This document shows positions 8,291 through 17,482 of a stretch of 64,000 nt of DNA, piece after piece. The stretch covers positions 93,143 through 157,142 of the forward strand of contig NZ_JAHIAB010000013.1 in the NCBI RefSeq assembly GCF_018760365.1. The letters are read 5' to 3'. The notes beneath the pieces were generated by a model, which was not told the origin of the DNA, did not search any database, and saw only the letters and a list, made by a program, of their open reading frames with translations. The DNA comes from Pseudooceanicola endophyticus. Lineage in GTDB: Bacteria; Pseudomonadota; Alphaproteobacteria; Rhodobacterales; Rhodobacteraceae. Made by a program: the position numbers and the translations under genes. Each line of letters starts with the position of its first letter. Within the stretch, counting starts at the first letter, position 1.

Positions 8291-10060
8291 ATGGCACGTC
8301 AGGAAAAGAAGAAGGACGTCGTCATTGTCGGCCTCGGCTGGACCGGGTCCATCGCCGGGATCGAGCTGGCACGCGAGGGTCTGGAGATCGTCGCGCTGGA
8401 ACGTGGACGCGACCAGAACACGGTGCCCGAGTTCAAGTATCCCAACCAGATCGACGAACTGAAATACGGCGTCCGCCTTGAGAACATGCAGAAGCCGGCA
8501 CAGCAGACCGTCACCGTGCGCCGCAATGGCGACGAGACGGCGCTGCCCTATCGCCACCTCGGCTCCTTCCTGCCCGGCAACGGCGTCGGCGGCGCGGGCA
8601 CCCACTGGAACGGCCTGTTCTGGCGGCCCCAGGCCGAAGAGATGCGTCTGCGCTCTTACGTGAAGGAAAACTGGGGCGAAGGCATCATCCCCGAGGGCAT
8701 GAACCTGGGCGACTACCCGGTCAGCTACGAGGAGATGGAGCCCTATTTCGCCCATTTCGAGAAGGTGGCGGGCATTTCCGGCCAGGCCGGCAACGTCAAC
8801 GGCGAGATCCGCGAGGGCGGCAACCCGTTCGAGGCCCCGCGCTCGACCGAATACCCGATGCCGCCGATGGCGCGGACCTATGACAGCGCCAAGTTCCACG
8901 ATGCCTGCAAGGCCGCCGGCTACCACCCGTTCCAGGCGCCCGCCGGCATTGCCTCCACGTCCTACGTGAACCCCTACGGGATGCAGATGGGGCCCTGCAA
9001 CTACTGCGGTTTCTGCGAACGCTACGGCTGCTACCAGTATTCGAAATCCTCGCCGCAGACGACCATCCTGGACGCGCTGAAGCGGATGCCCAACTTCGAA
9101 TACCGCACCCATTCCGAGGTGCTGAAGGTCGAACTGGCCGCCGATGGCAAGACCGCCACCGGCGTCACCTACTGGGACGAGGCCGCGCAGGAAGAGGTCT
9201 TCCAGCCCGCCGACATGGTGATCCTGTCCTCCTACCAGCTCAACAACGTGCACCTGATGCTGGTGTCCGGGCTGGCCGCCCCCTACGACCCCGCCACCGG
9301 CGAGGGCGTGCTGGGCAAGAACTACGCCTACCAGATGACCGGCGGCGTGTCGCTCTACTACAGGGATGCCAACTTCAACCCCTTCGTCGGCACCGGCGCC
9401 AACGGCGTGTGCATCGACGACTTCTCGGTCAACCAGAACGACTTCGGCAAGCTGGGCTTCATCGGCGGCGCCTACTGGCGTTCGGGCACGTTCAACGGCC
9501 AGCCGATCCGGTCGATGTCGCTGCCGCCGGGCACCCCCAGCTGGGGCGCGGGCTGGAAGGAAGGCATCGGTGAATGGTACGGCCACGCCATGTCGATCGG
9601 CGCGCATGGCTCTCACATGTCCTATGCCAACAACCACCTCGACCTGGACCCGACCTACAGGGATCGCCACGGTCGCCCGCTGATGCGGATGACCTTCAAC
9701 TGGCAGGACAACGACCTGCGGATGATCCAGTACATGAAGACCCAGATGGAGCCGCTTGCCGCCACCATGCAGGCCGACATCACCAAGTCGAGCTTCAAGG
9801 ACATCGGCGCGCAATACGATGTCCGGCCCTACCAGACCACGCACAACACCGGCGGACACATCATGTCCGAAAACGCCCGCGAGGGCGTGGTGAACAAGTA
9901 CTGCCAGTCCTGGGGCCAGCACAACGTCTTCGTCATGGGCGCCGGCAACTTCGTGCAGAACACGCAATACAACCCCACCGGCCTGGTCGGCGGTCTGGCC
10001 TACCACACGGTGGACGCGATCCGCACCCAGTACCTGTCCAACCCGCGCCCGCTGGTCTGA
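8291..10060 (+). CDS. GMC family FAD-dependent dehydrogenase, catalytic subunit with Fe-S motif
   Basis: A 589-residue GMC-type dehydrogenase, catalytic subunit of a gluconate/sorbitol/glucose 2-dehydrogenase-like complex that oxidises a sugar or polyol in the periplasm. The FAD fold has GLGWTGS at residues 14-20 and an LERG dinucleotide motif near 36. A cysteine motif CNYCGFCERYGC (Cys 236, 239, 242, 247) matches the 3Fe-4S site described in bacterial FAD-glucose dehydrogenases. The C-terminal segment HNTGGHIMSENAREGV followed by GAGNFVQNTQYNPT carries the usual GMC active-site region. The start was set at MARQEKKKDVV, 2 bases after the small subunit gene; longer in-frame extensions overlap that gene. 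Electrons would pass to the triheme cytochrome encoded next. Confidence 0.93.
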   Translation: MARQEKKKDVVIVGLGWTGSIAGIELAREGLEIVALERGRDQNTVPEFKYPNQIDELKYGVRLENMQKPAQQTVTVRRNGDETALPYRHLGSFLPGNGVGGAGTHWNGLFWRPQAEEMRLRSYVKENWGEGIIPEGMNLGDYPVSYEEMEPYFAHFEKVAGISGQAGNVNGEIREGGNPFEAPRSTEYPMPPMARTYDSAKFHDACKAAGYHPFQAPAGIASTSYVNPYGMQMGPCNYCGFCERYGCYQYSKSSPQTTILDALKRMPNFEYRTHSEVLKVELAADGKTATGVTYWDEAAQEEVFQPADMVILSSYQLNNVHLMLVSGLAAPYDPATGEGVLGKNYAYQMTGGVSLYYRDANFNPFVGTGANGVCIDDFSVNQNDFGKLGFIGGAYWRSGTFNGQPIRSMSLPPGTPSWGAGWKEGIGEWYGHAMSIGAHGSHMSYANNHLDLDPTYRDRHGRPLMRMTFNWQDNDLRMIQYMKTQMEPLAATMQADITKSSFKDIGAQYDVRPYQTTHNTGGHIMSENAREGVVNKYCQSWGQHNVFVMGAGNFVQNTQYNPTGLVGGLAYHTVDAIRTQYLSNPRPLV

Positions 10061-10072
10061 GGAGCCTGACCG

Positions 10073-11428
10073 ATGAAAACCTTCCTGAAGATCATCGCGG
10101 GCCTCGTCGTGCTGGGCGTCCTCGCCCTGCTGGCCTTCCTCTTCGTCCCCGTCCAGCGCTCGGCCCCGACCGAGACGCTGGCGGCGGACTGGACCCCGGA
10201 ACCGGGCCGCGGCGAATACGTCATGCGCGCCGGCGACTGCGCCGCCTGCCACACCGCCGAGGGTGGCAAGCCGCTGGCCGGCGGGCGCGCCATCGAAAGC
10301 CCGATGGGCACGATCTGGGCCACCAACATCACCCCCGACAAGGACACCGGCATCGGCACCTGGTCGCTGGATGATTTCCGCGCCGCCCTGGTCGACGGCC
10401 TGACACCGGACGGAGAGCACCTCTATCCGGCGATGCCCTACGAAAACTACCGCTTCATGAGCGAACAGGACATCCGCGCGCTTTACGACTACCTCATGAC
10501 CGAGGTGCCGGCGGTGCGCAGCGACGTCGAGGAGACCCGGCTGGACTTCCCGTTCAACCTGCGTTTCGGCATCCGGGCCTGGAACTGGGTCGCCCTGCGC
10601 GGCGGCATCGGCTTTGAGCCCACCGCCGGGGACGACCTGCAGGCCCGCGGCCAGTATCTGGTCGAAGGCCCCGGCCACTGCGCGGCCTGCCACAGCCCGC
10701 GCAACAGCTTCATGGCCCAGGCCGGGACCCATGCGGGCGAAGCGGGCTTCCTGACCGGCGGTGTGGTCGGCGACTGGGCCGCCCCGGCGCTGCACGGCCC
10801 CGAAAGCGCGCTGAAGGACTGGAGCGTGACGGAACTGGCCGCCTATCTGGCAACGGGGCGCAACGCGCATTCCGCCGCCAACGGCGAGATGGGCCTGGTG
10901 ATCAAGGACTCCACCCAGTACCTGAGCGACCAGGACAACATCGCCATGGCCGCCTTCCTGAAGGGTCTGGACGGCAAGGTGAGCGATGTGCCGCAAAGCC
11001 TCTCCGTCGCCCTGCCGCAGGTCCTGCCCCCGGCCAAGGCCGACGATGCCGGCGCCGAGACCGCGAAGATGCTGACCGAGGCAAACCCCGAGATGCCGCT
11101 GGGCGCGCGTCTCTACCTCGACAACTGCTCGGCCTGCCACTTCGTGACCGGCAAGGGTGCGCCGGGGATCTTCCCCGAACTCGCCGGCAACACGCTGGTG
11201 ACCTCGGACCAGAAGACCCCGCTGATCTCGGTGATCCTGCACGGTGCCAGCGTTCCCTCGACCCGGGAACGCCCCGAGGCCCTGGTGATGCAGGGCTATG
11301 GCGAGCGGCTGGATGACAGCGAGGTCGCGGCGCTGGCCAGCTTCCTGCGCCAGGCCTGGGGCAATGCCGCCCCCGCCGTGAGCGAAGCCGATGTCGCCGC
11401 CGTCCGGAGCGCCGCCCCCGCGCACTGA
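10073..11428 (+). CDS. Triheme cytochrome c subunit of the GMC dehydrogenase
   Basis: A 451-residue membrane-anchored cytochrome c. An N-terminal hydrophobic helix (residues 6-25) anchors it, and three heme-binding CxxCH motifs are present: CAACH at 56-60, CAACH at 203-207 and CSACH at 352-356. Met ligands are available, for example in MPYENYRFM. Three hemes is the normal count for the cytochrome subunit of gluconate, sorbitol and alcohol dehydrogenase complexes, where it passes electrons to ubiquinone or a terminal oxidase. It follows the catalytic gene by 12 bases, completing the small subunit, FAD subunit, cytochrome order. A strong hairpin terminator follows. Confidence 0.95.
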   Translation: MKTFLKIIAGLVVLGVLALLAFLFVPVQRSAPTETLAADWTPEPGRGEYVMRAGDCAACHTAEGGKPLAGGRAIESPMGTIWATNITPDKDTGIGTWSLDDFRAALVDGLTPDGEHLYPAMPYENYRFMSEQDIRALYDYLMTEVPAVRSDVEETRLDFPFNLRFGIRAWNWVALRGGIGFEPTAGDDLQARGQYLVEGPGHCAACHSPRNSFMAQAGTHAGEAGFLTGGVVGDWAAPALHGPESALKDWSVTELAAYLATGRNAHSAANGEMGLVIKDSTQYLSDQDNIAMAAFLKGLDGKVSDVPQSLSVALPQVLPPAKADDAGAETAKMLTEANPEMPLGARLYLDNCSACHFVTGKGAPGIFPELAGNTLVTSDQKTPLISVILHGASVPSTRERPEALVMQGYGERLDDSEVAALASFLRQAWGNAAPAVSEADVAAVRSAAPAH

Positions 11429-11456
11429 ATTCCGGGCGCCGCGCCCCGCAAACCCG

Positions 11457-11486
11457 AAAGGGCCGGTCCCCGCGACCGGCCCTTTT
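11457..11486 (+). terminator. Intrinsic terminator after the cytochrome gene
   Basis: A 12-bp stem starting AAAGGGCCGGTC, loop CCCGC, ending CCTTTT gives a classic hairpin plus T-run 28 bases after the stop. It closes the GMC dehydrogenase operon. Confidence 0.85.
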
Positions 11487-11648
11487 GCCGTCCGGACAGT
11501 TGCCCGCCGCGAAAATCCCGGTTTCCAAACGCCGGGCCTGCCAGTAAGCACGCCGGAAAGCGCCGCAGGGCCGCAGGACCCGGACCCGAAGGTCCGCCCG
11601 GCGGCCTGTCCAGCCCGTCCCGAAGCCCAGCGAACTGACCATCTGACC

Positions 11649-12962
11649 ATGACCTCTGCCAACCGCCTGCAAGCTGCCCTCGATCTCATGGGGGACCTCG
11701 ATCGCGTCGCGCGCCCCGCGGATGCCGTTGTCTCGGCCTGGTTCCGCGCCCGGCGCAAGATGGATGACCGCGATCGCGGCGCCCTGCTGGAGCGGCTGAA
11801 CGCGATCCTGCGGCACCGGGCCCGGCTGGGTTGGTGGCTGGAGCGCCACGGTCGCCCCGACACGCCCCGCAACCGGCTGCTGGCCTGGCTGAGCCTGGGC
11901 GAGGGCCAGCCGCCCGAGCAGATCCGCCGCCAGTTCAGCGGCGCAAAATTCGCCCCCGCCCCGCTGACGGCCCAGGAAGACACCCTGCTGACCAAGCTGC
12001 GGGGCAGCACCATGGTCCATCCGGCGATGTCGCAGGAGGTGCGGCTGGAATGCCCCGACTGGGCCGCGGAGCCGCTGCACCGCCGCTTCGGCGACAGTTT
12101 CGAGGCCGAAATGGCCGCACTTCTGACGCCCCCGACGCTGGACCTGCGGGTCAACACCCTCAAGGCCGACCGCGCCGAGGTGCTGCGCGCCCTGGAGGCG
12201 CAGGATCTGCAGCCCGAGCCCTCCGGTCTGGCACCGCAGGGGATCCGGCTGCGCACGCGCCTGTCGCTGGCCCGGCTTGAGCCGCTGAAATCCGGCGCGG
12301 TCGAGATCCAGGACGAGGGCTCCCAGCTGGTCGCCATGCTGGTCGAGGCCGGTCCCGGCGATCGCGTGGTCGATTTCTGCGCCGGTGCCGGCGGCAAGAC
12401 GCTGGCGATTGCCGCGCAGATGGAAAACAAGGGCCGCATCATCGCCTGCGACGTCAACGAGGGACGGCTGAAACGCGCCTCGGAACGGTTCCGCAAGGCC
12501 GGCGTGCACAATGCCGAAACCCGGCTTCTGACGAGTGAGACCGACCGCTGGGTGAAACGCCACAAGGGCAGCTTCGACCGCGTTCTGGTCGATGCCCCCT
12601 GCAGCGGCACCGGCACCTGGCGGCGCAATCCCGATGCCCGCTGGCGCGCCCCCGAGGAACAGGGCCTCGACAGCCTGATCGCCCTGCAGGCCCGCATCCT
12701 GTCCAGCGCCGCGCGGCTGGTGAAACCGGGCGGGCGCCTGGTCTACGCCACCTGCTCTCTGCTGCCCGAGGAGAACGAGGCGCAGGTCGACGCCTTCCTG
12801 GCCGCGCATCCCGACTTCCGCATCCTGCCGCTGTCCGAGGCCGCGCCGGGCATCGCCTCGGCGCATCCCGTCCATCTGTCGCTGACGCCCGCGCGCCATG
12901 ACACCGACGGCTTCTTTGCGGCGATCCTGCTGCGGGAGGCGGCAGATCCGGCACAGGCCTGA
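11649..12962 (+). CDS. RsmB/NOP2-family RNA (cytosine-5)-methyltransferase
   Basis: A 437-residue class I SAM-dependent methyltransferase of the RsmB/NOL1/NOP2/Sun family, which methylates C5 of cytosine in rRNA or tRNA. The SAM-binding segment VVDFCAGAGGKTLAIA is near residue 240. The two characteristic cysteines are present: DAPCSGTGTW (Cys 318, motif IV) and YATCSLLPEENE (Cys 369, motif VI). The N-terminal third is an RNA-binding-like helical region, without an obvious full NusB domain. The start is the ATG of MTSANRLQ; earlier in-frame codons run back into the terminator of the previous gene. It is a stand-alone gene, and the exact RNA target is not known. Confidence 0.9.
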   Translation: MTSANRLQAALDLMGDLDRVARPADAVVSAWFRARRKMDDRDRGALLERLNAILRHRARLGWWLERHGRPDTPRNRLLAWLSLGEGQPPEQIRRQFSGAKFAPAPLTAQEDTLLTKLRGSTMVHPAMSQEVRLECPDWAAEPLHRRFGDSFEAEMAALLTPPTLDLRVNTLKADRAEVLRALEAQDLQPEPSGLAPQGIRLRTRLSLARLEPLKSGAVEIQDEGSQLVAMLVEAGPGDRVVDFCAGAGGKTLAIAAQMENKGRIIACDVNEGRLKRASERFRKAGVHNAETRLLTSETDRWVKRHKGSFDRVLVDAPCSGTGTWRRNPDARWRAPEEQGLDSLIALQARILSSAARLVKPGGRLVYATCSLLPEENEAQVDAFLAAHPDFRILPLSEAAPGIASAHPVHLSLTPARHDTDGFFAAILLREAADPAQA

Positions 12963-12981
12963 GACCGGATGGCGGGGGCAT

Positions 12982-13013
12982 GGTGCCCCCCGGTCAGATA
13001 TCCGGGGGCCACC
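12982..13013 (+). terminator. Hairpin after the methyltransferase gene
   Basis: A 12-bp stem (GGTGCCCCCCGG against CCGGGGGCCACC, one mismatch) closes an 8-base loop 19 bases after the stop. No T-tract is present, so termination would be inefficient or Rho-assisted. Confidence 0.5.
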
Positions 13014-13580
13014 GGTCATCTGCCAGGCCGCCGGAAGGCTGCCCCGTCCTCACCAACTCCCGGGCGGGCCGCAATCGGGCGAAGGGCGTCACTATGGCAG
13101 GATCGCGGCGGGCCGCCGGTGCGGCCAGCGCCATCCCCCGGGCCATTGGCCAGGCGCCGGGTGCACGACCGGGCCGGAAGATCAGCCGTCATCGTGATTG
13201 CCAGCATGTGATCATCCAGCGCCCTACCTAACGCAGACAGCCCGCCCGGTGCGTCCGGCGGGATCCGCACGGGCCTGCCCCGGCGGCCCTCCTTATCGAT
13301 ATTGCGGGCGATGGCCTTCCGACTCTCGGGCAGGCAGGGCCGGTCTTCAACGGTCCTCGTCGTCATGGATCCGCCGGGGTTCATGCCTGTGGCCGTCATT
13401 GCCCGCGTGGAAGAGGGCTTGCCCTCCGGTCGATTGGCCAAAGCGTGGAGATCGCGCATTCGTCCCTGATCCGCGTCGATGGTGGGGCGCGCGCCAGCGC
13501 TTGGCCGCAGGTCGCGATGCGCGGCGCTTGGGTGCCATGGCGGACAGGGAAGCACAGGCCCCGGGACGCCGTTGCGAAGG

Positions 13581-13605
13581 TTGCCGCCCCTGAGCGGGGC
13601 GGCAA
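13581..13605 (-). terminator. Hairpin after the sulfatase gene
   Basis: A perfect 10-bp stem TTGCCGCCCC with a 5-base loop sits 4 bases past the sulfatase stop on the minus strand. It is a probable terminator of the ats-like operon. Confidence 0.6.
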
Positions 13606-13609
13606 ACGC

Positions 13610-15844
13610 TCAGTCGATATCGAGCGTGTCAGGCATCAGGCCGCTGTCGGCGCCAAGGGCATAGTCCACCCGTAGCAGACGGCCCCGGAACGCGGGCGCA
13701 TCGCGGCGGTCGGGATCGACGGGCTCGGGGTGGCTGGCGCCGAACTTCAGCGGTGCCAGCGACAGCCGCAGCAGGGTGCGCGGGAAGTCGCACGCGCCCG
13801 CCGCCACGCCGTCGATCAGCAGCCGTCCCCGGCCCTGCAACGACCCGGTCTTGTCGAACTCGAAGGTCAGCGTGCTGCGCCCCAGCGGCACCTCCCGGTC
13901 CGAGACCAGCCGGGTCACGCCGGTGCCGGCGGCGTTGTAGACATAGACCAGCCGGTTTTCGATGATGTCGAGCCCGTAGCCCCCGTGGCAGCTGCCGAAG
14001 CAGACCAGCGTCCCGTCCTGATCGGGGCTGTCGCGCTCCACCGTGACGGTGATGCTGTGCGGGCGATCCTGGGTCAGCGGCGCGGTTTCCGGGGGGATCG
14101 GGGACAGCGGCGGATGGAACGTGTAGCTGGCGCGCCAGCGCGGCGCGCCCGGGCGGTAGGCGGGCTTGAACAGCACGTCGCTGTCATCCAGCGGCTCGAC
14201 CCCGTAGCGGCCCGCCTCCGCCCACCAGCGTTCCTTCAGCTCGGTCAGCTTGCCGGGCATCTCTGCCGCAAGATCGCGGGTCTCCGAGAAATCCTCGTCC
14301 AGGTGGTACAGCTCCCAGGCCTCGGACTCGAAATCGGTGCCGGCCTTGTGGCAGGTGACCGCCTTCCAGCCCTGGTGCCAGATGCTGCGATGGCCGTACA
14401 TCTCGAAATACTGGGTCTTCTTGAGGGTCTCGGCCCCGGGTTCGAGGAAGCTGTAGGCAAAGCTCTCGCCGTGCACGGGCATCTGCGGCACGCCGCTGAT
14501 CACCTCGGGCGCGGTGTAGCCGCACAGTTCCAGCACCGTCGGCGTGATGTCGGTGGCATGGGTGAACTGGCTGCGGATACCGCCCGCCGCCTCGATCCCG
14601 GCAGGCCAGGAAAAGATCATCGGGTCGCGTACGCCGCCACCGTGGGTAAAGCTCTTGTAGAGCTTCAGCGGCGTGTTGGAAGCCTGCGCCCAGCCCCAGG
14701 GATAGTTGCCGAAGCTGCGCGGGCCGCCGATCTGGTCGATCTCCTGCGCCGAGACCTCGTAATCGTCCGAGATCCGGTTGAACCAGCGCAGCACGTTGGT
14801 GGTGCCGTCGGGATCGCAATCGACCGAGGCGCCGTTGTCGGAGATCAGCACGATGATCGTGTTCTCGCGCTGGCCGGTGCGGTCGAGGAAGTCGAGGACG
14901 CGGCCAAAGCTCTTGTCGGTATGGTCGAGGAAGGCGGCATAGGCCTCCTGCATCCGTTCGGAGACGGCGCGTTCCTCCTGCGACAGGTCGGCCCAGGGGC
15001 GCACGCCGGGGTTGGGATCGGGCAGCGCGGTGTCGGCGGGCACCAGCCCCATGCGCTTCTGCTTGGCCAGGCGGCGCTCACGTTCCTCGTCCCAGCCATG
15101 GGCGAAGGCTCCGCGATACTTCTCCATCGCCGCCGCAGGGGCGTGGTGGGGGAAGTGACCCGCGCCGTAGCAGAGATAAAGGAAGAAGGGCTTGTCCGGC
15201 CAGATCGCCATCTTGTCGGACATGAAGCGCACCGCCCGGTCGGCCAGGTCATCGGACAGGTGATAGCCCTCTTCGGGGCTTTTCGGCGGTCGGGTCGGGT
15301 GGTTGTCCTCGAACAGCTCGGGGTAATACTGGTCGGTGCCGCCGTTCATGAAGCCGTAGAACCGGTCAAAGCCGCGGCCCAGCGGCCACTGGTCGAAGGG
15401 ACCGGCGGCATTGGCCTGTTCCGTGGGCGCCAGGTGCCACTTGCCGACCGCATAGGTGGCAAAGCCCTGCATCCGCAGCATCTCGGCCAGGGTGCCGGCC
15501 TTGTGGTCGATGGCACCGCGCCCCGAGGGCCAGCCCATGTCGGCATTGGCGATGTAGCGCATCCCCACCGAATGGTGGTTGCGTCCGGTCAGCAGGCAGG
15601 CGCGGGTCGGAGAGCAGAGCGTCGTGGTGTGGAAATTCGCGTAGCGCAGCCCGTTGTCGGCAAGGCTGTCGAAGTTCCGGGTGTCGATGTCGGAGCCGAA
15701 GCAGCCGAGGTCGGCATAGCCCACATCGTCGAGCACCACGTAGATCACGTTCGGCTGGCCCTTGGGGCCGGCCGCGATGGGGGCGTAACGGCGATCGGAC
15801 TCGTGATGGGTCCGCCCGATCATCTGGCGGGTGTCCTGGGTCAT
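13610..15844 (-). CDS. atsA: Arylsulfatase (Cys-type, formylglycine-dependent), AtsA-like
   Basis: A 744-residue sulfatase that would hydrolyse sulfate esters. The formylglycine motif is CSPTR (Cys 77 to Arg 81) within TTTLCSPTRACLLTGR, so activity needs a formylglycine-generating enzyme to oxidise Cys 77. Metal-binding Asp 39-40 lie in VVLDDVGYADLG, and GKWHLAP and SDNGASVD give further active-site Lys/His and Asp/Asn residues. There is no signal peptide, so it should be cytoplasmic, as for Pseudomonas AtsA. It is the last gene of a minus-strand operon: GntR regulator, binding protein, ATPase, permease, sulfatase. It is intact, unlike several of its neighbours. Confidence 0.93.
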   Translation of the reverse strand: MTQDTRQMIGRTHHESDRRYAPIAAGPKGQPNVIYVVLDDVGYADLGCFGSDIDTRNFDSLADNGLRYANFHTTTLCSPTRACLLTGRNHHSVGMRYIANADMGWPSGRGAIDHKAGTLAEMLRMQGFATYAVGKWHLAPTEQANAAGPFDQWPLGRGFDRFYGFMNGGTDQYYPELFEDNHPTRPPKSPEEGYHLSDDLADRAVRFMSDKMAIWPDKPFFLYLCYGAGHFPHHAPAAAMEKYRGAFAHGWDEERERRLAKQKRMGLVPADTALPDPNPGVRPWADLSQEERAVSERMQEAYAAFLDHTDKSFGRVLDFLDRTGQRENTIIVLISDNGASVDCDPDGTTNVLRWFNRISDDYEVSAQEIDQIGGPRSFGNYPWGWAQASNTPLKLYKSFTHGGGVRDPMIFSWPAGIEAAGGIRSQFTHATDITPTVLELCGYTAPEVISGVPQMPVHGESFAYSFLEPGAETLKKTQYFEMYGHRSIWHQGWKAVTCHKAGTDFESEAWELYHLDEDFSETRDLAAEMPGKLTELKERWWAEAGRYGVEPLDDSDVLFKPAYRPGAPRWRASYTFHPPLSPIPPETAPLTQDRPHSITVTVERDSPDQDGTLVCFGSCHGGYGLDIIENRLVYVYNAAGTGVTRLVSDREVPLGRSTLTFEFDKTGSLQGRGRLLIDGVAAGACDFPRTLLRLSLAPLKFGASHPEPVDPDRRDAPAFRGRLLRVDYALGADSGLMPDTLDID

Positions 15845-15901
15845 GGGAAGGATCCTTGGGAAAGCATGGCGCAGCGCCCGGCAAGGCGCAGCGCAAGGAA
15901 A

Positions 15902-16675
15902 TCAGTAGCCGGTGACGCCGCGCAGGAAGTGCGCAAGCCAGCGCCGCCCGATCATCCGCCACAGGCGGTCGGCGGTGAAACCCAGCAGGCCCAGCACGAT
16001 GATGGCGGCGAACATCCAGTCGACCTGAAAATACAGGCGGGCGGTCCAGATGATGTAGCCAAGACCCGCATTGGCGGCCAGCATCTCGGCCGCGGCGATC
16101 ACCAGGAAGGAAGAGGCCAGCGCCAGCCGCATTCCGATGTAGATCGAAGGCAGTGCCGCCGGCACCGTCACCCTCAGGAAGACCTGGCGCGGGCTGGCGC
16201 CCAGGCAGCGCGCCGCGTTCAGCTTGTCCTGCGAGATCCCCGAGACGCCGCTTGCCGTGTTCACCATGACGATGAAGGCGGTGGCATAGGCGATCAGGAC
16301 GATCTTGCTGAACTCTCCGACGCCGAACCAGACGATGAACAGCGTCACCAGCGCGATGGCGGGCACGAAGCGGAAAAAGTGGATGAACGGGTCGATCAGC
16401 GCCCGCGCGGTGCGCGACACGCCCACCGCCAGGCCCAGCGGTACCGCGATCAGGCTGCCCAGCACCCAGCCGCAGAGGATCCGCATCAGAGAGATCCCCA
16501 TGGAGCTGAGCAGCGTGCCGTCCTTCAGCATCTGCCAGCCCCCCGCCAGCACCGCGACCGGCGTCGGCAGGAACATCGGATCGACCAGCCAGGTCGAGGC
16601 CGCCTGCCACAGCAGCAGCACCGCCGCGACAGAGGCAATGGACAGGACGTAATCCCGGGTCATTCCGCGTGCCAT
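15902..16675 (-). CDS. ABC transporter permease, sulfonate/sulfate-ester (SsuC/TauC/AtsB) type
   Basis: A 257-residue inner-membrane permease with about six hydrophobic segments ([45 protein letters not shown] and others). The EAA-like loop conserved in this family reads [22 protein letters not shown] near residue 150. Gene order matches atsRBC of Pseudomonas, which imports aromatic sulfate esters for the adjacent sulfatase. The start is the first ATG, with GGAGG upstream, and overlaps the end of the ATPase frame by 16 bases. The permease is intact, but its ATPase and binding protein genes are both interrupted, so the transporter may not work. Confidence 0.9.
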   Translation of the reverse strand: MARGMTRDYVLSIASVAAVLLLWQAASTWLVDPMFLPTPVAVLAGGWQMLKDGTLLSSMGISLMRILCGWVLGSLIAVPLGLAVGVSRTARALIDPFIHFFRFVPAIALVTLFIVWFGVGEFSKIVLIAYATAFIVMVNTASGVSGISQDKLNAARCLGASPRQVFLRVTVPAALPSIYIGMRLALASSFLVIAAAEMLAANAGLGYIIWTARLYFQVDWMFAAIIVLGLLGFTADRLWRMIGRRWLAHFLRGVTGY

Positions 16676-17482
16676 TGGCTGGACGCCTCCTTTTCGATAT
16701 CGGCCTCGATGGCGCGGACGGAGGTGGCAAAGGCCGCATCCAGATCGTCGCGCGGATAGGGCAGGTCAGTGTCGTAGATGCGGATGATGCTGGCGCGCGG
16801 GCCGCGGCTCATCACCGCGACGCGCGGGCCCAGGATCACCGCCTCGCGGATGTCGTGGGTGACATAGACCATGGTGCGCCCGGTCTCCTGCCAGATCCGG
16901 ATCAGCTCCTGCTGGAGCACCCGGCGGGTCAGCGCATCCAGCGCCGCGAAGGGTTCGTCGAAGAGGATCAGCTCGGGCTCGGCGGCCAGCGTCCGGGCGA
17001 TCTGCACCCGCTGCTTCATCCCGCCCGAGAGTTCATTGGGGGAACTTCGCCGCGTGGCCGCACAGGCCCACGAGGTCAATGTAGCGCTGCGCCATCTCTC
17101 GGCATTCCTTGCGGGATTTCCCGGCAACCGGGGGGCCGAAGCCCACGTTGCCCGTGACCGTCAGCCACTGGAACAGCGGCTCCTCGATCGACTGGAAGAC
17201 CATGCCGTGGCGCCGGTCCGGCCCGTCGATGGGACGATCGAAGGCCAGCACCCGGCCCTCGGTCGGGATCTCTGTGCCGGCGAACAGCTTCGGCAGGGTC
17301 GACTTGCCGGACCCGGAAGGGCCCACAAGGATGAAGAATTCGCCTTCGCCGATGGTCAGCGAAAGCTCGGCCAGGATCAGGTCGCTGCCGGCCTTCTGAC
17401 CGGGGTAGGCCATGCCTACCCGGTCGAAGGTCACGGCAGCCCGACCGGTCGGCGCTCGGGGGCTGTCGGAGGTCATCATCAC
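16660..17482 (-). pseudogene. Sulfonate/sulfate-ester ABC transporter ATPase, frameshifted
   Basis: The ATP-binding subunit is split between two frames. The first part (17482 down to about 17040) encodes the start, Walker A GPSGSGKST and the sequence up to LCGHAAKFP. The second part, in another frame, encodes [18 protein letters not shown], Walker [13 protein letters not shown] and the rest to the end. Removing one base from the run of five G at 17038-17042 rejoins them as AAKFPNELSGG, the expected family sequence. The lesion is therefore a one-base insertion in a homopolymer, either a real mutation or a sequencing error. Walker A also reads STLPKLFAG, where Leu-Leu is more usual. Confidence 0.85.

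Larger units (their letters stand above)
12963..13609. other. 647-bp region without a recognisable gene
   Basis: This lies between the convergent methyltransferase and sulfatase genes. Open frames exist on both strands (for example about 180 codons on the minus strand at 13016-13555), but none has a good ribosome site, domain or composition I recognise. Apart from a hairpin at each end I see nothing definite; it may be eroded sequence. Confidence 0.4.

Noticed and set aside
8183..12697. Very long open frame (about 1,500 codons) on the minus strand opposite the GMC operon and the methyltransferase gene
   Set aside because: It runs antisense to three genes with clear motifs; long antisense frames are common in DNA of such high GC. 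Its translation is Arg/Gly/Ala/His-rich and has no recognisable domain.
13730..16759. Open frame of about 1,000 codons on the plus strand opposite the sulfatase and permease genes
   Set aside because: Antisense shadow of genes with clear motifs, with low-complexity Arg/Gly/His/Gln composition.
17038..17042. Programmed frameshifting in the ABC ATPase
   Set aside because: The run of five G on the plus strand is a plain homopolymer; ATPases of this family are not known to need frameshifting.
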